DNA of 64,000 nucleotides. Origin: Acidimicrobiia bacterium. GTDB taxonomy: Bacteria; Actinomycetota; Acidimicrobiia; Acidimicrobiales; Bin134. Position numbers and translations under genes: made by a program. The notes below the pieces were generated by a model that was not told the origin of the DNA, ran no database searches, and worked only from the letters and a program-made list of their open reading frames with translations. Positions 1 through 8,854 of the stretch are shown piece after piece. The stretch is from the NCBI GenBank assembly GCA_022822905.1, contig JAJDYE010000032.1, forward strand, positions 40,269 to 104,268, written 5' to 3'. The first letter of the stretch is position 1. Every line of letters starts with the position of its first letter.

Positions 1-1
1 C

Positions 2-1003
2 CAAGTGCAGGACTCCATCACCGCCTCCATTGTGGCCCAGTGCCTGGGGGTGGAAGACCTGTCTTGGTACTGCGACCAGTTCGGGGGCGGTTCCACCTCC
101 CACTCGGTGGTGGGCCACGCGGCCAGTGCCGCCGCTTTGGGCCATGCCTGCCACATCGTGGTGTGGCGATCCATCAACGCCCGCTCCGAGCACCGTATGG
201 GCGGCACGGGCCGCCCGCCGCCGGCCATCGTGGAAACCCAGTACCAGCACCCCATCGGCTGGGTGACCCCGCCGCAGTGGTATGCCATGTTCGCCCGCTC
301 CCACATGAGCCAGTGGGGCACCACCTCTGAGGATCTGGGGCGCATCGCCGTGCAACAGCGGGCCAACGCCATCCACAACGAGCGGGCCATGATGCGGGCC
401 CCCATGACCATGGACGACTACTACGCCTCCCGCTGGATTGTGGAGCCGTTCCGGCTGTTCGACTGCTGTTTGGAGACCGACGCAGCCGCCGCAGTGGTAA
501 TCACCACCACCGAGCGGGCCCGGGATCTGCGCCAGACGCCGGTATTGATCTCGGGGATGACCTGGGGCGGCGGCCATATGATGCACAGCAACCGGGTGCA
601 GGCCGACTGGACCACCTCTGTTGCCGCCAAGATGGCCCGTCGGCTGTACGAGATGGCCGGAGTCGGCCCTGACGACATCCAGTACGCCTCCCTGTACGAC
701 GCCTTCACCCACCTCGTGTTGGTTCAAGTTGAGGACTACGGGTTCGCCCCCAAGGGCGAGGCCGCCGCCTTCATCGCCGATGGGGGAACCGCCCCCGGAG
801 GGCGGGTGCCGGTGAACACCCACGGCGGGTTCTTGTCAGAGGGCTACGTCCACGGCCTCAACAACCTGCACGAGGCCGTCCGCCAAGTGAGAGGCACCGC
901 CGGGCGCTTCCAAGTGCCCGACGCCCAGGTGGCCTTGTCCACCGGCCAGCCCGGCTATGTGGCCGGCAATTCCTCGGCCATCATTCTGCGCCGCGATAGC
1001 TGA
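2..1003 (+). CDS. Thiolase-family acetyl-CoA acetyltransferase / lipid-transfer protein, 5' partial
   Basis: The reading frame is open from the window edge, so the N-terminus lies outside. The visible 330 or so residues resemble SCPx/Ltp-type thiolases: a YASLYDAFTH segment (around 225-235) and the C-terminal NTHGG...YVHGLNN block typical of lipid-transfer-protein thiolases. Such proteins cleave or condense beta-keto acyl-CoA side chains and often pair with a DUF35 OB-fold partner; one is encoded 1.4 kb downstream at 2416-2847, separated by an opposing MFS gene. The segment holding the usual nucleophilic cysteine cannot be assessed. The family assignment is secure; the substrate is unknown. 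Confidence 0.85.
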   Translation, partial: QVQDSITASIVAQCLGVEDLSWYCDQFGGGSTSHSVVGHAASAAALGHACHIVVWRSINARSEHRMGGTGRPPPAIVETQYQHPIGWVTPPQWYAMFARSHMSQWGTTSEDLGRIAVQQRANAIHNERAMMRAPMTMDDYYASRWIVEPFRLFDCCLETDAAAAVVITTTERARDLRQTPVLISGMTWGGGHMMHSNRVQADWTTSVAAKMARRLYEMAGVGPDDIQYASLYDAFTHLVLVQVEDYGFAPKGEAAAFIADGGTAPGGRVPVNTHGGFLSEGYVHGLNNLHEAVRQVRGTAGRFQVPDAQVALSTGQPGYVAGNSSAIILRRDS

Positions 1004-1026
1004 CTGAATGCCTGCGAAGGGGGCGG

Positions 1027-2283
1027 CTACCCAGTGGGAACCGGCTCGGCTCGCTCCTGGCGAGCGGCGTACCAGGCGGCGGCTGCGGCTGCCACCAGCA
1101 CCAACGCGGCCAGCCCGGCCCAGTGGCTCAGCGAGTGAAAGCCGAAGTGTTCCATCGCCACGCCCGAGGACAGACCGGCGATCGCCCCGCCACCGGTCAT
1201 CAATAGATCGGCGCCTCCCTGCATCTCCACCCGCTGGGCCACCGGGAACGCCGAGGTGAGCAGAGCGCTCCCCGCGATCAGCCCGAAACTCCAGCCCAAG
1301 CCCACCAGCAGGAGGCCGGCGAACATCCCGGCGCTGTCCTCGGCGCTGTTGTGGGCCGCGGTCTCCGCGCCAATGCACAGGATCACCCCGCCCAACGCCA
1401 CCATGAGATAGGGGCCCATGCGGTCGACGAGCCAGCCCACGATGGGGGAGAAGGCGAACATCCCGATGACATGCACTGAGATCACCCAGCCGATCACCCG
1501 GAGATGGTGGTCGCCGCTGTCCATGTGCAGCGGGGTCATGGTCATCACCCCCACCATTACGGCTTGGCCGGTGAGCATGGCGATCACCGCCAGCCGGGCG
1601 GCGGGCACGGTGGCGATTCGCCGTCCCACCACCCGCAGCGGTGCCGGCCGGGCCGCGGCTTTGCCCACTGTGCCCAGCACTTCCAGCGGGTCGGGGCGCA
1701 GCCATATATGAGTGACGGTGAGCCCGATGACGAAAAGGACCATTCCCAGCAGATAGGGGCCAGACAGCTCCGGTAGCCCGAAGAACCCAGCTACCGCCGA
1801 CGCGGGGCCCAGTGCGATAGTTGGCCCCAAAGCTGCGCCGAACGTCGTTGACCACACCAGCATTCCAATGGCTCGGGCCCGCCGGTCGTCGGGGGCCAGG
1901 TCGGCTGAGGCGAATCGGGCCGCCAAATTGGTGGCATTACCCGCACCGATGCCGATGATCCCCACCACCAACAGCGGATAGAAGTCGGCCACCGCGGCCA
2001 GAAAGGCAAGGGTGGCTCCAACCGTTCCAATGGACCACCCGGCCACCAAGCCCCGGCGACGGCCGAGTCGGGCCATTCGACGAGCCAAGGGAACGGTCAT
2101 CGCCACGCTGCCCACCTGCATCATGGCGGCAGCCACCCCGGCCAGGGTCTCGCTGCCGGTGATCTCCTTGGCCAGCACCGCAGCCGCGGCGAACCCCGAA
2201 GCCATGGCCGCCGAGGTGGGGACCACCGAGGCCATCAGCGTCCGCGACGCCCGCTGATAGGCCACTGTTCGCTCTACCGTCAT
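1027..2283 (-). CDS. MFS transporter
   Basis: A 418-residue protein with an ATG start and about twelve hydrophobic segments, the usual size for a major facilitator. A basic loop between helices 2 and 3 (around 65-75, RRMARLGRRRG) matches the MFS signature position. It is probably a drug or metabolite exporter at the cytoplasmic membrane, but nothing in the sequence fixes the substrate. It is transcribed against the flanking thiolase and DUF35 genes and ends 24 bp from the thiolase stop, so the two genes converge. Confidence 0.85.
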   Translation of the reverse strand: MTVERTVAYQRASRTLMASVVPTSAAMASGFAAAAVLAKEITGSETLAGVAAAMMQVGSVAMTVPLARRMARLGRRRGLVAGWSIGTVGATLAFLAAVADFYPLLVVGIIGIGAGNATNLAARFASADLAPDDRRARAIGMLVWSTTFGAALGPTIALGPASAVAGFFGLPELSGPYLLGMVLFVIGLTVTHIWLRPDPLEVLGTVGKAAARPAPLRVVGRRIATVPAARLAVIAMLTGQAVMVGVMTMTPLHMDSGDHHLRVIGWVISVHVIGMFAFSPIVGWLVDRMGPYLMVALGGVILCIGAETAAHNSAEDSAGMFAGLLLVGLGWSFGLIAGSALLTSAFPVAQRVEMQGGADLLMTGGGAIAGLSSGVAMEHFGFHSLSHWAGLAALVLVAAAAAAWYAARQERAEPVPTG

Positions 2284-2415
2284 GGCTTTGCCGTCATCGC
2301 TCTGCCGTCATGTCGGGGCAACTGGTCTGTTCTGGGTCTTTCCGAATAGGTGCTGCCCAGCGATCTTGGCTGGGCTCGGCCCACTCTAGGTCGGGACTGT
2401 GGCAGTCTGGGAACG

Positions 2416-2847
2416 ATGACCGCCGTTGACCGATCGGCCGACAAAGCCCCCAAGCCCCGGCCCTATCCTGAGCGGGACTCGGCACCGTGGTGGGAGCGCA
2501 TCAACCAGCACCGCTTCGAATTGCAGCGCTGCGACGATTGCGGGGCATGGCGGTGGCCGTCTCGGGCCATGTGCGGGCGCTGCGGTTCCTTCGGATACAC
2601 CTGGGTACCGCTGTCGGGCCGGGCCACGGTGGAGAGCTGGGTGGTGAACCACCACGCCTTCCTCCCCGGATTCGCCTCCCCCTACACCGTGGTGCTGGGC
2701 CGCCTCGACGAACAGGACGACCTGTGCCTGCCCGCCACCTGGCAAGGCGACGAAGAGCCCGTCGCCGGCCAGCCCATCGAAGTGGTCTTCGAAGACCACA
2801 CCGACGACGAAGGTCCCTTCACCCTCCTCGCCTGGCTCCCCGCCTGA
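2416..2847 (+). CDS. DUF35 (Zn-ribbon plus OB-fold) acyl-CoA-associated protein
   Basis: A 143-residue protein. Residues 35-60 hold a rubredoxin-like zinc ribbon with two CxxC pairs (CDDC and CGRC), followed by an OB-fold ending in a LAWLP-type strand. DUF35 proteins form complexes with thiolases or MaoC-like hydratases (ChsH2/Ltp2-like systems) acting on steroid or acyl-CoA side chains, so the partial thiolase at the window start is a likely partner. The ATG at 2416 was chosen over an in-frame GTG 66 bp upstream because the extra residues do not resemble the family. Confidence 0.8.
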   Translation: MTAVDRSADKAPKPRPYPERDSAPWWERINQHRFELQRCDDCGAWRWPSRAMCGRCGSFGYTWVPLSGRATVESWVVNHHAFLPGFASPYTVVLGRLDEQDDLCLPATWQGDEEPVAGQPIEVVFEDHTDDEGPFTLLAWLPA

Positions 2848-2949
2848 GCTGTCGGCGGCCAATGGCTTGGCTTGCCGCTCGGGGTGACCTGAGGGGGGGT
2901 GGGTGTACTAGATTTCCTCGCGGACCCGGAAGACGATTAGGGAGATGCC

Positions 2950-3411
2950 GTGGAAGTAACGGTCACCATCAATGGGGACAGCCATTCGCATGATGTAGAA
3001 CCGCGAACGCTGCTGGTTCACTACATCCGCGACGTGGTTGGCCTCACGGGCACCAACATCGGGTGCGACACCTCCTCGTGCGGCGCCTGCACCATCCATG
3101 TGAACGGCGAGTCGGTGAAATCCTGCACCATGCTGGCTGTGCAGGCCGACGGGCAAGACCTCTTGACCATCGAGGGCTTGGCCGACGGCGACGTGCTCCA
3201 CCCCATGCAGGAGTCGTTCCGCCAGTGCCACGCCCTACAGTGCGGTTACTGCACGCCGGGCATGGTCATGGCCGCTGTCTCGCTGCTGGATGAGAATCCC
3301 GACCCCACCGAGCGAGAAGTTCGCATCGGCCTCGAGGGCAACCTTTGTCGCTGCACCGGGTACCACAACATCGTCAAAGCGGTATTGCACTGCGCGGAGG
3401 CCTCGTCATGA
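2950..3411 (+). CDS. coxS: CO-dehydrogenase-type [2Fe-2S] small subunit (CoxS-like)
   Basis: A 153-residue iron-sulfur subunit of the xanthine oxidase/CO dehydrogenase family. The plant-type cluster ligands are C39, C44, C47 and C59 (CxxxxCGAC...C), and the second cluster ligands are C98, C101, C133 and C135 (CGYCTPG, CRCTG). It would pass electrons from a molybdenum site to the FAD subunit. The start is GTG with a GGAGA upstream. Its stop overlaps the coxM start (ATGA). The molybdenum-binding large subunit that normally accompanies it is absent from the window, so the substrate (CO, purine, aldehyde or other) cannot be told. Confidence 0.92.
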   Translation: MEVTVTINGDSHSHDVEPRTLLVHYIRDVVGLTGTNIGCDTSSCGACTIHVNGESVKSCTMLAVQADGQDLLTIEGLADGDVLHPMQESFRQCHALQCGYCTPGMVMAAVSLLDENPDPTEREVRIGLEGNLCRCTGYHNIVKAVLHCAEASS

Positions 3412-4232
3412 TTCCTGCGGCATTCGACTACATCCGGGCCGGATCGGCTGAAGAGGCGCTGGCCGCGCTGGCCGAGCATGGCGACGAGGCCAAGCTGCTG
3501 GCCGGCGGCCACTCCCTGCTTCCCCTGATGAAGCTGCGGTTGGCCACCCCCGCAGTGCTGGTAGACATCGGCCGCCTCGACGACCTCAGCTACATCAACG
3601 ACGCCGGCGACCACCTGGCCATCGGCGCCCTCACCCGCCACCGCGACGTGGAGACCAGCGCGCTGGTGCAGTCGCAGGTCGGGCTGCTGGCCGAGGCCAC
3701 CAGCCACGTCGGCGACCCCCAGGTGCGCCACCGGGGCACCATCGGTGGTTCAATCGCTCACGGCGATCCGGCATCCGACCTGCCGTCGGTGATGCTGGCC
3801 ATGCGGGCCACCTTGGTGGCCCGGGGACCGGGCGGCGAGCGGGAGATCGCCATCGACGACTTCTTCACCGGTTTCCTGGAGACCGCTCTGGGGGACGACG
3901 AGCTGCTCACCGAGATTCGGGTGCCCAAGATGCCCGACGCCACGTGGGGCTTCCAAAAGTTCAACCGCCGGGCCCAAGACTGGGCCATCGTGGGCGTTTC
4001 GGCCATCGTGAACAACGGCAACTCCGGCGTGGGCCTGGTGAACATGGACAGCATTCCTGTCCGGGCCGCCGGTGTGGAAGCCGCCCTCGCCGGAGGCGCA
4101 TCGGCCTCCGACGCGGCCGAAGCAGCGGCCGAGGGCACCAATCCGCCATCTGACCTGAACGCCGGGCCCGAGTACCGCGAGCACCTCGCCCGGGTGCTCA
4201 CCCGCCGGGCGCTCGAAGCCGCTGGACGCTAA
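3408..4232 (+). CDS. coxM: CO-dehydrogenase-type FAD-binding medium subunit (CoxM-like)
   Basis: A 274-residue FAD subunit of molybdenum hydroxylases. The two flavin-binding motifs are clear: AGGHS (32-36) and [14 protein letters not shown] (111-124). It oxidises the iron-sulfur subunit and passes electrons to an acceptor. The ATG overlaps the coxS stop (ATGA), showing translational coupling. After this gene a 48 bp gap leads to coxD, where coxL is often found in related clusters. The family call is firm; physiological substrate is undetermined. Confidence 0.92.
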   Translation: MIPAAFDYIRAGSAEEALAALAEHGDEAKLLAGGHSLLPLMKLRLATPAVLVDIGRLDDLSYINDAGDHLAIGALTRHRDVETSALVQSQVGLLAEATSHVGDPQVRHRGTIGGSIAHGDPASDLPSVMLAMRATLVARGPGGEREIAIDDFFTGFLETALGDDELLTEIRVPKMPDATWGFQKFNRRAQDWAIVGVSAIVNNGNSGVGLVNMDSIPVRAAGVEAALAGGASASDAAEAAAEGTNPPSDLNAGPEYREHLARVLTRRALEAAGR

Positions 4233-4280
4233 CGCCCAGCCTTTGGGCCCCCCAGCCTTCTTCGGCCGCCGAGGTGGGCT

Positions 4281-5195
4281 ATGAGTTCTGATCCCGTAAC
4301 GGCTGCCGAAGTGGCCGACGGGCTGGCGGGCTGTGACTACCTGGCCGACGAGGGGTTGGCCACCGCCGTGTTCTTGGCCATGACCCTGAACCGCCCCCTG
4401 CTTCTAGAGGGCGAGCCCGGCGTGGGCAAGACCGAGACGGCCAATGCCCTGGCCGCCTGGACCGGCGGGGAGCTGATCCGTCTCCAGTGCTACGAGGGAA
4501 TCGACGTGGCCCAGGCGGTGTACGAGTGGGACTACTCCCGCCAGCTCCTGCACCTGCGCACCGCAGAGGCCACCGGGGGCGCCACCCTGGAGACCGCCGA
4601 CGCCCTGGAAGACGAGCTTTACTCCGAGCGCTTCTTGATCAGGCGACCCCTTCTGCGGGCCATCGCCGGTGTCGAGGGCCCGCCCCCGGTGCTGTTGATC
4701 GACGAGGTGGACCGGGCCGATGACGAGTTTGAGGCGTTCCTGCTGGAGATCCTGTCGGACTATGCGGTGACCGTGCCCGAGATCGGCCGGTTCGCGGCCA
4801 CTACGCCCCCCCGAGTCATCATCACCTCCAACCGCACCCGCGACGTGCACGACGCGCTCAAGCGCCGGTGCCTGTACCACTGGGTGGAGCATCCCGGCTT
4901 CGAACGGGAGGTGGCCATCATCGGCCGGCGGGCGCCTGGGGTGAGCGAGCTGTTGGCTCGACAGGTGGCCGCTGCGGTGGCCACCTTTCGAGAGCTGGGC
5001 CTGTACAAGCCTCCTGGCGTGGCCGAGAGCATCGATTGGAGCCTGGCGCTGGGCCGACTCGGCGCCGCCGAGCTGACCCCTGAGATCACCCAGGCCAGCC
5101 TGGGATCGGTGCTCAAGTACCGGGAAGACCAGCAGCGGGTGGTGGACCAGGGCATCGGCGGCCTGATCGAGCAGGCCATAGCACGAGCCGGATGA
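4281..5195 (+). CDS. coxD: MoxR-family AAA+ ATPase (CoxD-like)
   Basis: A 304-residue AAA+ protein with Walker A GEPGVGKT (44-51), Walker B LLIDEVD (138-144), sensor-1 ITSN (181-184) and a DALKRRC segment (191-197). In cox clusters CoxD works with the VWA protein CoxE in maturing the [CuSMoO2] or molybdenum active site. The next gene here is coxE. An ATG overlapping this gene's stop opens a 21-codon micro-ORF, not coxE itself (see separate entry). Confidence 0.9.
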   Translation: MSSDPVTAAEVADGLAGCDYLADEGLATAVFLAMTLNRPLLLEGEPGVGKTETANALAAWTGGELIRLQCYEGIDVAQAVYEWDYSRQLLHLRTAEATGGATLETADALEDELYSERFLIRRPLLRAIAGVEGPPPVLLIDEVDRADDEFEAFLLEILSDYAVTVPEIGRFAATTPPRVIITSNRTRDVHDALKRRCLYHWVEHPGFEREVAIIGRRAPGVSELLARQVAAAVATFRELGLYKPPGVAESIDWSLALGRLGAAELTPEITQASLGSVLKYREDQQRVVDQGIGGLIEQAIARAG

Positions 5196-5257
5196 GTTCT
5201 GACCGGCTGGCCATGTCGACGCTGATCCCAGCACTTGCCGTATCCCGTGCAGGTTGA
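5192..5257 (+). other. Micro-ORF bridging coxD and coxE (21 codons plus stop)
   Basis: An ATG overlapping the coxD stop (ATGA) opens a 21-residue frame starting MSSDRLAM and ending inside the beginning of coxE in another frame. It shares its first 11 bases, atgagttctga, with the start of coxD at 4281. It may be a re-initiation leader, or the relic of an original coxE start lost by frameshift. No evidence that the peptide is functional. Confidence 0.35.
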
Positions 5258-6401
5258 CGAAGTCGCCGTCGGGTTCGTCAACGCGCTTCGAGGCGCGGGT
5301 ATCGACGTGGCCGTGGGGTCGTCGGTGAACTACTACCAGGCGCTCGGCGCGGTGGGACTAGAGCAGCGCAGCGCGGTGTATTGGGCCGGTCGGGCCACCC
5401 TGGTGACCGAGCCCGACGACATCGAGCTCTACGACAAGATCTTCGACGCCTACTACGGCGGTCAGCAGCTGGTGGCCACCCCGGTAGTTGAGGTCACCCA
5501 GCCCATCACCCTGGTGGTGGACGACGATGGCGATGACGACGGTGAAGACGACGGGGGCGACGAAGACCCCGGTGATCCCACCCTAACGCTGCGGTGGAGC
5601 CGCCACGAGGTGCTACGCGACAAGGACTTTGCCGATTTCACCGACGACGAGCTCGACGAGGCCCACCGGCTCATGGGGGCCATGGCCCGCATCGGCGGCA
5701 CCCGTCGATCCCGTCGTCGTCGCCGCACCCACCGCACCGCCGGGCATCCCGAGCTGCGCCGCACGGTGCGGGCCGCCATCCGCAGCGGGGGGGAGCCGGT
5801 GCGCCGCTGGTACACGGAGCCCGGGGAGCGGCTTCGCCGGGTGGTGCTGTTGCTGGACATCTCCGGGTCGATGGAGTCGTACGCCCGGGCGCTCATCCGC
5901 TTCGTTCAAGCCGCGGTGGTGGGACGCCGCCGGGTGGAGGTGTTCACCATCGGCACCCGGCTGACCCGCATCACCCGAGAGCTGTCGTCGCGGGATCCCG
6001 ACCGGGCGCTGAGCGAGGCAGCCGACGCGGTGAGCGATTGGTCGGGCGGCACCCGTCTGGGCGACACCCTGGCCGAGTTCAACGATCTGTGGGGCATCCG
6101 GGGCATGGCCCGGGGGGCCACCGTGGTCATCTTGAGCGACGGCTGGGATCGGGGGAGTCCCGAGGTGATGGCCGAGCAGATGGCCCGATTGCACCGGGTG
6201 ACCCATAGACTCGTGTGGGTGAATCCGCTGAAGGCCACCCCCGGCTACCAGCCCTTGGCCCAGGGCATGGCCGCCGCCCTGCCCCACATCGACGACTTCA
6301 TCGAGGGCCATTCGCTGCATTCGTTGGAGCGCCTCGCCGCGGTGCTGGCCGACGACCAGGCCCCGGCGGAACCATCTCTTCTGATCGGAGCATCTGGATG
6401 A
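5235..6401 (+). CDS. coxE: von Willebrand factor A domain protein (CoxE-like)
   Basis: A protein of about 385 residues. An N-terminal helical CoxE region is followed by a very acidic stretch (about 96-114), then an Arg-rich segment (about 157-166). The VWA domain carries MIDAS motif DISGSM (208-213). CoxE partners the CoxD ATPase in metal-site assembly. The start is uncertain: TTG at 5235 is the earliest possible, because an in-frame stop lies just upstream, and GTG at 5247 is the alternative. Neither has a good ribosome binding site. The gene ends in an ATGA overlap with the next. Confidence 0.88.
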   Translation: MPYPVQVDEVAVGFVNALRGAGIDVAVGSSVNYYQALGAVGLEQRSAVYWAGRATLVTEPDDIELYDKIFDAYYGGQQLVATPVVEVTQPITLVVDDDGDDDGEDDGGDEDPGDPTLTLRWSRHEVLRDKDFADFTDDELDEAHRLMGAMARIGGTRRSRRRRRTHRTAGHPELRRTVRAAIRSGGEPVRRWYTEPGERLRRVVLLLDISGSMESYARALIRFVQAAVVGRRRVEVFTIGTRLTRITRELSSRDPDRALSEAADAVSDWSGGTRLGDTLAEFNDLWGIRGMARGATVVILSDGWDRGSPEVMAEQMARLHRVTHRLVWVNPLKATPGYQPLAQGMAAALPHIDDFIEGHSLHSLERLAAVLADDQAPAEPSLLIGASG

Positions 6402-6712
6402 AAGAGATCTTGGCCGACTTGAACACTTGGCGGGCCGAAGGCCGGCAAGTGGCGCTGGCCCGGGTGGTCAACGTGGAGGGCTCCGGCCCCCGAGACCCCG
6501 GCGCGGCCATGGCCGTCAGCGACAACGGCGACGTGATCGGGTCGGTATCGGGCGGTTGCGTGGAAGGCGCGGTAGTGGCCGAGGCCCTCGACATCCTTGA
6601 AACCGGTGAGCGGCGGATGGTCAGCTTCGGCTACAGCGACGACGAGGCCTTCGCGGTAGGGCTCACCTGCGGGGGCACCATCCACCTGTTCATCGAGCCG
6701 CTGGACTGGTAG
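6398..6712 (+). CDS. XdhC/CoxI family protein, N-terminal domain only
   Basis: A 104-residue protein matching the first domain of XdhC/CoxI chaperones: VALARVV...GSGPRDPGAAMAV at 19-42, SGGCVEGA around 51-58 and LTCGG around 88-92. XdhC proteins bind and sulfurate the molybdenum cofactor before insertion into molybdenum hydroxylases. The C-terminal Rossmann domain is encoded by the next gene, so two small proteins replace the usual single one. The ATG overlaps the coxE stop. Confidence 0.82.
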   Translation: MKEILADLNTWRAEGRQVALARVVNVEGSGPRDPGAAMAVSDNGDVIGSVSGGCVEGAVVAEALDILETGERRMVSFGYSDDEAFAVGLTCGGTIHLFIEPLDW

Positions 6713-6714
6713 CC

Positions 6715-7515
6715 GTGTCCGAACTCTACGACCGGCTTCGGGAGGCCATTGTCGACGAGCGGCCGGTGGCGCTGGCCACGGTCATCGAGGGCCACAACGC
6801 CGGGGCCAAGCTGGTGGTGGAGCCCGACGGCGACATCCTCGGCACGCTGGGCCATCCCGAGCTCGATCGGATCGTGAGCCGGGACGCGGTGGGGGAGTTG
6901 GCCGCCGGACGCACCGGCGTGCGCCACTACGGCGCCGAAGGTCAGGCCCGCGAGACCGATGTGTCGGTGTTCATCGAATCGTTCTCGCCTCCGCCGATCA
7001 TGCTCGTCTTCGGGGCGGTGGACTTCACCGCCGCTCTGGCCCGGGCCGGCAAGCTGCTGGGGTTCAACGTGATCGTGGCCGACGCCCGCTCGGTGTTCGC
7101 CACCGTCAAGCGGTTCCCCATGGCCGACCGGGTGATGGTGGCCTGGCCCGACGAGGTGTTCGACCACTACGGCGACCGGCTCGGCCCCCACGACGCGGTG
7201 TGCATCCTCACCCACGACCCCAAATTCGACGTGCCTGCCGTGCAGCGGGCCGTGGCCACCGACGTGGGCTACATCGGGGTCATGGGCAGCCGCCGCACTC
7301 ACGCCACCCGCTTGGAGCGGTTGCACGAGGTGGGGGTAGACCAGAAGGGAATCGACCGGCTGATGGCCCCGATCGGGCTGGACATCGGCTCCCGCACCCC
7401 CGAGGAGACCGCCATCTCGGTGTGCGCCGAGATCATCGCCAACCGCACTGGCCACGTCGCTCCGTCGCTGCGCGACAGCGAAGGCCCCATCCACCGCCAA
7501 CCGGCTGAGGGATGA
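6715..7515 (+). CDS. XdhC/CoxF-like protein with C-terminal Rossmann domain
   Basis: A 266-residue protein. Residues 1-95 form a weak XdhC-like N-terminal domain. Residues 100-250 form the XdhC C-terminal Rossmann domain, with MGSRRTHATR and a GLDIGSRTPEETA block characteristic of the family. It is a predicted molybdenum-cofactor chaperone or sulfuration factor for the cox-type enzyme. GTG start two bases after the previous stop; its own stop overlaps the next ATG (ATGA). Confidence 0.85.
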   Translation: MSELYDRLREAIVDERPVALATVIEGHNAGAKLVVEPDGDILGTLGHPELDRIVSRDAVGELAAGRTGVRHYGAEGQARETDVSVFIESFSPPPIMLVFGAVDFTAALARAGKLLGFNVIVADARSVFATVKRFPMADRVMVAWPDEVFDHYGDRLGPHDAVCILTHDPKFDVPAVQRAVATDVGYIGVMGSRRTHATRLERLHEVGVDQKGIDRLMAPIGLDIGSRTPEETAISVCAEIIANRTGHVAPSLRDSEGPIHRQPAEG

Positions 7516-8816
7516 AGCATCTCGCCCCGCTGGTAGCGGCGGCGCTGGTGCTCTCGGCCTGTGGCAGCTCTGATCCGACCGCCGACCCCACCGCCGCTCC
7601 GCAATCGCCCACTGCCACCGCAGTAGTCGACGCAACCCAGGTGCCCGACCCCACCGCGGGGTCCACGGCGACGGCTGTTACCGATATCTCCCCCACATCT
7701 GCACCGATTCCTGCCCTTCCTACCCCTCAGGTGATCACCGGCGGCGACGGTCCTACCGGGGATCTGGCCTACGTGTCGGGTGGCTGGGCCACCGACTGGT
7801 CCACCCGCACCATCGACCTCGACGAACTGCGCATCGGCATCCAGGTGATCCCCATCCGCGACCGCATCCCGCCCATCGACGATCCCGAATTCGCCGCGGC
7901 ATCGGAGGCCGGGTGGTCAGACCCCGAACCTGGCCTGCTACTGGTTGTGGGGGATACCGCCCGCTTCTATCCGCTCGCCATGCTCATCGTCCATGAGATT
8001 ATCAACGACGAGATCGATGGCCGACCGGTGCTGGTCACCTACTGCCCGCTGTGTAACAGCGCTTTGGTGTTCGATCCGGTGGTAAACGGTCAGCGCCTGC
8101 GGTTCGGCACCTCGGGGCTGCTGCGCCACAGCGACCTGGTGATGTGGGACGACGCCACCGAGTCGCTGTGGCAGCAGATCGGCGGGGAGGGGTTGGTGGG
8201 AGCCTTCGCCGGCCGCCGCCTGGACGTGATTCCATCGGCCATCGTGTCTTGGGGAGACTTCAAGGCCGGCTATCCCGATGGGGTGGTGCTGGCGCCGCCC
8301 GGCCGTCCCGCCAGCAGCTATGGCCGCAATCCCTATGTGCAGTACACCTCCCGGTCGGCCCCGATTCCCGGGTTCTTCGACTCCACCATCCTGGATGATC
8401 GCTACCCCGCGCTGGAGCGCACCGTCGGGGTGACGGTGAACGACCATGACAAGGCCTACCCGTTCAGCGTGGTGCAGGCCAACGATGCGGTCAACGACAC
8501 CGTGGCCGGGGTTCCAGTGGTGGTGCTGTGGTCGCCGGGCACCGCCGATGCACTGGATTCCCCCGTCACTGCGGGCGGCGCGGACGTGGGGGCGGCTCTG
8601 GCCTTCGACCGGCGGGTCGACGGTGAGCCGCTTGAGTTCTCACCCTTAGGCAACGGACGCTTCGCCGACAACCGCACCGGCTCGATCTGGAACGTGCTCG
8701 GCCAAGCGGTCGAAGGGGAGTTGGAGGGGGCCAGCCTCGTCCCGGTAGTACACACCAACGAGTTCTGGTTCGCCTGGTCGGCGTTCCACCCCAATGGCGA
8801 GGTTTTCGGACCATGA
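7512..8816 (+). CDS. DUF3179-domain lipoprotein
   Basis: A 434-residue exported lipoprotein: signal peptide with lipobox LSAC (Cys17), then a Thr/Pro/Ala-rich linker to about residue 75, then a DUF3179 domain. The domain includes the family's PVLVTYCPLCNSALVF block, with CxxC around 178-181, and an FGTSG block. DUF3179 proteins are extracytoplasmic and have no settled function; the CxxC suggests metal or redox chemistry. It is embedded between cox accessory genes with ATGA overlap upstream, so it was probably co-transcribed with them. A link to maturation or electron transfer is only inferred. Confidence 0.85.
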   Translation: MKHLAPLVAAALVLSACGSSDPTADPTAAPQSPTATAVVDATQVPDPTAGSTATAVTDISPTSAPIPALPTPQVITGGDGPTGDLAYVSGGWATDWSTRTIDLDELRIGIQVIPIRDRIPPIDDPEFAAASEAGWSDPEPGLLLVVGDTARFYPLAMLIVHEIINDEIDGRPVLVTYCPLCNSALVFDPVVNGQRLRFGTSGLLRHSDLVMWDDATESLWQQIGGEGLVGAFAGRRLDVIPSAIVSWGDFKAGYPDGVVLAPPGRPASSYGRNPYVQYTSRSAPIPGFFDSTILDDRYPALERTVGVTVNDHDKAYPFSVVQANDAVNDTVAGVPVVVLWSPGTADALDSPVTAGGADVGAALAFDRRVDGEPLEFSPLGNGRFADNRTGSIWNVLGQAVEGELEGASLVPVVHTNEFWFAWSAFHPNGEVFGP

Positions 8817-8854
8817 CCATCGAAACCGATCTGATTGAGGGGGCGCGGCCATGA
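8813..8854 (+). other. Micro-ORF (13 codons) coupled at both ends by ATGA
   Basis: The ATG overlaps the stop of the DUF3179 gene (ATGA), and its own TGA overlaps the ATG of the MobA-like gene (ATGA). The predicted peptide is MTIETDLIEGARP. A GAGGGGGC purine run inside it can serve as ribosome binding site for the downstream gene. It looks like a translational relay; peptide function is unproven. Confidence 0.45.

Noticed and set aside
5192..5260. A frameshift that makes coxE a pseudogene.
   Set aside because: The coxE frame is open with all family motifs from TTG 5235/GTG 5247 onward; the ATGA-coupled micro-ORF is suggestive, but loss of function is not shown.
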